From NCBI GenBank assembly GCA_003024985.2, contig PXIH01S0030459.1: a stretch of DNA of 10,546 nucleotides. The stretch is one strand, 5' to 3'. The notes under the pieces are model-generated. The model was not told the origin of the DNA. It was given only the letters and a program-made list of their open reading frames with translations, and made no database searches. Origin of the DNA: Euperipatoides rowelli. Its lineage: Eukaryota > Onychophora > Udeonychophora > Euonychophora > Peripatopsidae. Positions 8,349 to 10,546 of this stretch are shown here, piece after piece (position 1 is the first letter of the stretch; each line of letters begins with the position of its first letter). Made by a program: the position numbers and the translations under genes.

Positions 8349-8396
8349 TACTGACCAGAGATTTCTAGAGACATATTTAATTGTTGGTTAATGTTT

Positions 8397-8678
8397 TTTT
8401 AAAAAATAAATTTCCTCTCCAAGAGGAGAAGAAATGTATTTTTTTAATTTTTACTTAAATTGAAATTAAATTGAATATATCATCTGATTGAAAACTCTAA
8501 ATACAGGTTCTTAGATGTTATAAGGGCAGCGTACTTGGAAAACCCGAGGCGAGCTGTTAAAGCTAGGGAAAAACCCGTTCCTTAACTGCCCAAGCCGAGG
8601 CGGGAACCTGTACACCTCAGCATATGCCTTTGGTTCATCAAGCGGAAGTGAATCCCCTCGACCACTGAACCGAGACAA
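8397..8678 (-). mobile_element. Complete tRNA-derived SINE inserted in the LINE 3' UTR
   Basis: Flanked by a perfect 19-bp direct repeat taattgttggttaatgttt at 8378-8396 and 8679-8697. Read on the minus strand, the head is TTGTCTCGGTTCAGTGG, with box A-like TGGTCGAGGGG at 8654-8664 and box B-like GGTTCCCGCC at 8599-8608. This is a tRNA-related Pol III promoter resembling a class II (Leu/Ser-like) tRNA more than Arg. A GC-rich body with a repeated CGGGTTTTTCC-like phrase and an AT-rich tail follow, ending in a run of A/T. Length is about 282 bp. It shares its head with the fragments at both window edges. The family was not identified by name. Confidence 0.92.
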
Positions 8679-8836
8679 TAATTGTTGGTTAATGTTTGAA
8701 CTGTTTGTAATTTAAAGGACTTAATTAGAATTTAGAGATTTTTGATTTGAAATGAATTAGGATTATTAATTTTATTATTGATTTGATTTGATATGTAAAA
8801 TTTAGTTAATAAAGTGGGTTCAGCCCTTTTTTAAAA

Positions 8837-8920
8837 AAATAATCAAATACTATCTGTTGATTATTTGAAAAAAAATAAAATAATCAAAATACTATCTATT
8901 TGATTATTTGAAAAAAAAAT
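8837..8920. repeat. Tandem duplication of the AT palindrome next to tRNA copy B
   Basis: Two ~41-bp copies (8837-8876 and 8877-8920) each contain aataatcaaa(a)tactatct, then tgattatttg and an A-run. Copy A has only one. The first copy overlaps the 3' target-site duplication of the large LINE, so the extra copy arose with or after that insertion. Confidence 0.85.
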
Positions 8921-8932
8921 AAATAAATAAAA
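8911..8932 (-). terminator. Pol III oligo-T terminators of tRNA-Arg copy B
   Basis: On the sense strand a T4 run (8929-8932) follows the tRNA 3' end directly, and a T9 run (8911-8919) comes 13 nt further on as back-up. Copy A lacks the immediate T4 and relies on its T9. Confidence 0.85.
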
Positions 8933-9005
8933 CGTCCATGACAGGACTCGAACCTGCAATCTTCTGATTCGAAGTCAGACGCCTTATCCATTAGGCCACA
9001 TGGAC
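8933..9005 (-). tRNA. tRNA-Arg (anticodon UCG), copy B
   Basis: This is a 73-nt intronless tRNA gene, base-for-base identical to the one at 2933-3005: same acceptor stem GTCCATG/CATGGAC, D arm with TGGCCTAATGG box A, anticodon loop CTTCGAA (TCG), T arm with GGTTCGAGTCC box B and discriminator G. It would be charged with arginine and read CGA (and by wobble, if modified, possibly other CGN codons). It lies 6000 bp from its twin on the same strand. The LINE/SINE/hAT block inserted about 80 bp beyond its 3' end has left the gene and its terminator intact. The two genes are very probably both transcribed by RNA polymerase III; there is no sign of decay in either. Confidence 0.97.
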
Positions 9006-9293
9006 TACTTATTACGTTTAGAAATCCATTGCTTCATGGGTGCTCAAGATGATCAAAACTTCAATGTATTTTTTTTTTTTAAAAAAGAGATATCCCAAAC
9101 TTTATTTACTTAAACATTCTACTCAAATTACTATAGACATAAAATAACTTTTACAGTATAAGTTCTCAATTATTTCCATTAGAAATCAAATAAATTGTTA
9201 AGAAATTAAAACAGCTTTTTTTTTTTTCAGCTATCGTGTTCAAATATATTTTCCTCTGTGTCTTTTTTTCTGATAAAATTAAAGAAGAACTGC
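9006..9293. other. Upstream flank of tRNA-Arg copy B, non-coding
   Basis: This aligns with 3006-3264 plus 4077-4110 of copy A and carries the uninterrupted version of the site where the LINE entered copy A. I see no gene here. Confidence 0.7.
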
Positions 9294-9420
9294 AGAATAA
9301 CCTCTATTGGCAGAAAAATATTAACTCTGATAAACAAATCACCAGTATTCTTTAAGGCATACTTCCGGAGGGGGGGGGGTGTCTTAATTTTTATATGCAA
9401 ACTACACTAATGCATTATTA

Positions 9421-9510
9421 CAGAAAATAACAGAGGAATTGGGTGTATTTCTACCATTTTTGGGAGTATTATTGGATCTTTTATCATTTGCTGATGATCT
9501 TGCTTTTTAA
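9421..9510 (+). pseudogene. Third LINE reverse transcriptase fragment (FADD motif)
   Basis: One frame reads ITEELGVFLPFLGVLLDLL and then SFADDLAF up to a TAA at 9508-9510. SFADDLA at 9484-9504 is the catalytic motif of non-LTR reverse transcriptases, and the preceding residues have the usual pattern of a short hydrophobic run just before it. Upstream sequence (from about 9361) is broken by a G10 run and stops. Downstream it enters the inverted repeat. Unlike the LINE in copy B, the catalytic DD pair is intact here, and it appears to belong to another family. The frame 9443-9631 is a different reading frame and is not a gene. A chance match is possible because only about 30 residues are informative. 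Confidence 0.55.
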
Positions 9511-9511
9511 A

Positions 9512-9856
9512 GAGATCAAATGGATATTACAAATACAAATTAATATTAATGATATCCAAAGCTCGTACAGGGCTCCGAAAGCCAATCTGTCAAATACTTT
9601 TTTAATGATCCCTTTAATCAGAAGCCTATAAAGGGCTATAATTCCCTTTTACCACAAAAGTTGTTGGGGTTGTTATTCCTTTTTGTTAGAATGATAACCT
9701 CAAGAACTTTTGTGGTAACAGGGAATTATATCCTTTTATATGTTTCTGATTTAAGGGGCTATAAAAAAAAGTCTTTGACGGATTGGCTTCGAGCTTTATG
9801 GGCTTTGGATATCTTTAATATTTGTAACAGATTTATCTTTAATACCCATTGATTCC
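9512..9856. repeat. Long imperfect inverted repeat (arms ~155 bp, 34-bp spacer)
   Basis: The left arm (9512-9666) pairs with the right arm (9701-9856). The innermost part is nearly perfect: ctataattccctttt-accacaaaag at 9636-9660 against its complement at 9704-9731. The match continues outward through aatcagaa, gccaatc-gtcaaa and gatatccaaagc, with about 80% agreement by eye, and fades near 9512/9856. The plus-strand frame at 9661-9852 lies almost wholly within the spacer and right arm and is best seen as a by-product of the repeat. Either two related mobile-element pieces lie head to head or this is a foldback element. An RNA from either strand would fold into a long hairpin. Confidence 0.85.
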
Positions 9857-10467
9857 TAGAGCCAGTTGGATTAATGTCCTTCCCCCATTAATATGGGGAG
9901 GGGCCAAGGGGGGGGGGATCTAATTTTCCACAGCATGTTTTATAAGTAAATATTACACTTTGAATGTACTCAATTTTAAAAGTCCTTATTTGTTTATATA
10001 CATTTTTTTAGGTAGATCTAAAAGTAAGAGAGAGAAGGTTTGTTGTATTGTAAGTTCTAATTTGCGTTTTAACATTCAGAATTTTGAATGTAAAGTTCTC
10101 ATCACCCATAGTATTAGGCCTCTTATTTTGTAGTGTATACATACAGGCCTTATTTTCGGATTTAGCTAATCTTCAAAGTTTATTTAAAATGAATACAAAT
10201 AGTTTACTGCCGTCAGCCGTTTCGTGAAGAGTTCTGTTTTGTTGTCTATATGTCAATTTCAAAATGGCCACCATACCAGACGGAAATTATCTATTATTTT
10301 TTCTGGATTTTTTTTAGAGCATGGTGTTGATGTGTATTTAATGGTATTAAAATTAAAAATGGCGCAAGCAATTTTAAATTTTTGATATGCTCAACTTGAC
10401 ATTTAGACAAACGCTAGGTTTTTTTTTTAAAAAAAGGAGGGGAAAAAAATAGTTTAAAATTTGATTG
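9857..10467. other. No recognisable gene; G-runs and a short GC palindrome
   Basis: I see no gene. The start has a palindrome, cttcccccattaatatgggg with flanking C/G, at about 9878-9903, followed by G10 at 9908-9917. The middle and end are AT-rich with oligo-T/A tracts (10420-10450). Two ATG codons in good context (aaaatggcc at 10262 and aaatggcgc at 10358) open only 17 and 8 codons. Confidence 0.55.
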
Positions 10468-10546
10468 TTGTCTCGGTTCCGTGGTCGAGCGGATTTACTT
10501 CCACTTGATGAACCGAAGGCATATGCCGAGGTGTACAGGTTCGCGC
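10468..10546 (+). mobile_element. tRNA-derived SINE, 5' head only, cut by window end
   Basis: This begins TTGTCTCGGTTCCGTGG, with box A TGGTCGAGCGG at 10482-10492 (fits TRGYNNANNNG) and a box B-like GGTTCGCGC at 10538-10546 where the window stops. It matches the minus-strand SINE at 8397-8678 over its full visible length with a few substitutions. It has the best-kept box A of the three copies. Confidence 0.88.

Larger units (their letters stand above)
6170..8836 (+). mobile_element. 5'-truncated LINE (L1/Tx1-like non-LTR retrotransposon) in copy B, carrying nested elements
   Basis: The target-site duplication is aaataatcaaaatacta at 6153-6169, repeated at 8837-8852 with one A fewer and again exactly at 8878-8894. 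The element begins inside the reverse transcriptase domain and ends with an A-run (8833-8839). Its coding order is RT (6250-7187), a poorly matched linker, a CCHC-type knuckle (7656-7697) and an IWKxR tail (7836-7922), with at least two frame changes and several stops. A hAT MITE (7946-8266) and a SINE (8397-8678) inserted later. Without them and their TSDs the LINE is about 2.0 kb. Assignment to the L1/Tx1 side is from the RT style and the C-terminal CCHC; the exact clade is not certain. Confidence 0.92.
4204..9293. repeat. Large tandem duplication, copy B (with tRNA-Arg)
   Basis: This is the second copy of the unit at 54-4110, in the same orientation. Homology is continuous from 4204 to 6169, is interrupted by the LINE with its nested insertions (6170-8836), and resumes through the palindrome, the tRNA gene (8933-9005) and its flank to about 9293. 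Without insertions each copy would be roughly 2-3.3 kb, depending on minisatellite length. The short frame at 4990-5190 (-) lies in AT-rich non-coding DNA and its homologue in copy A is broken, so I do not call it a gene. Confidence 0.93.

Noticed and set aside
8505-8678. A further functional tRNA gene
   Set aside because: A and B box-like sequences are present, but no acceptor stem or cloverleaf closes. The element has SINE structure with a TSD and tail.
9443-9852. Frames of 62 aa (9443-9631) and 63 aa (9661-9852) as small genes
   Set aside because: The first is out of frame with the FADD-containing reading, and the second sits in the spacer and right arm of the inverted repeat. Neither has a start context or motif.
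10262-10320. ATG in strong Kozak-like context (aaaatggcc) as a first exon
   Set aside because: It opens only 17 codons before a stop, no convincing splice donor was seen, and there is no recognisable peptide.

Overview
This window looks like intergenic nuclear DNA from a metazoan. It is AT-rich and holds no intact protein-coding gene. Its content is two tRNA genes, tRNA-derived SINEs, broken LINE reverse transcriptases, a hAT-type MITE and simple-sequence tracts. I cannot name the species from the sequence. Nothing in it looks bacterial or viral.

Layout. The backbone is an old head-to-tail duplication. Copy A runs from about 54 to 4110 and copy B from about 4204 to 9293. Each copy has, in order: a ~106-bp tandem repeat, an AT-rich stretch, a pair of short hairpin-plus-CTAG/TTAG motifs resembling Helitron 3' ends, a pyrimidine-rich minisatellite, a short AT-rich palindrome and a minus-strand tRNA-Arg(UCG) gene. 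The two tRNA genes are identical over all 73 nt and lie exactly 6000 bp apart, while the flanks have diverged. The minisatellite has about five periods in copy A and about two in copy B.

Later insertions explain why the copies differ in length. Copy A carries a 5'-truncated LINE tail (3279-4062) bounded by a 14-bp target-site duplication (TSD), and copy B shows the empty site. Copy B carries a larger 5'-truncated LINE (about 6170-8836) inserted into the palindrome next to the tRNA gene. Inside that LINE sit a hAT MITE (7946-8266, 8-bp TSD) and a complete SINE (8397-8678, 19-bp TSD). The insertion order can therefore be read from the sequence.

Right of copy B (9294-10546) there is a third, very degraded reverse transcriptase fragment with a FADD motif. 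It runs into an imperfect inverted repeat with arms of about 155 bp and a 34-bp spacer, followed by about 600 bp without recognisable features. The window ends in the head of another SINE, in the opposite orientation to the SINE fragment at its start.

The only features likely to be functional are the two tRNA genes. The protein-coding remnants are dead mobile-element sequence.
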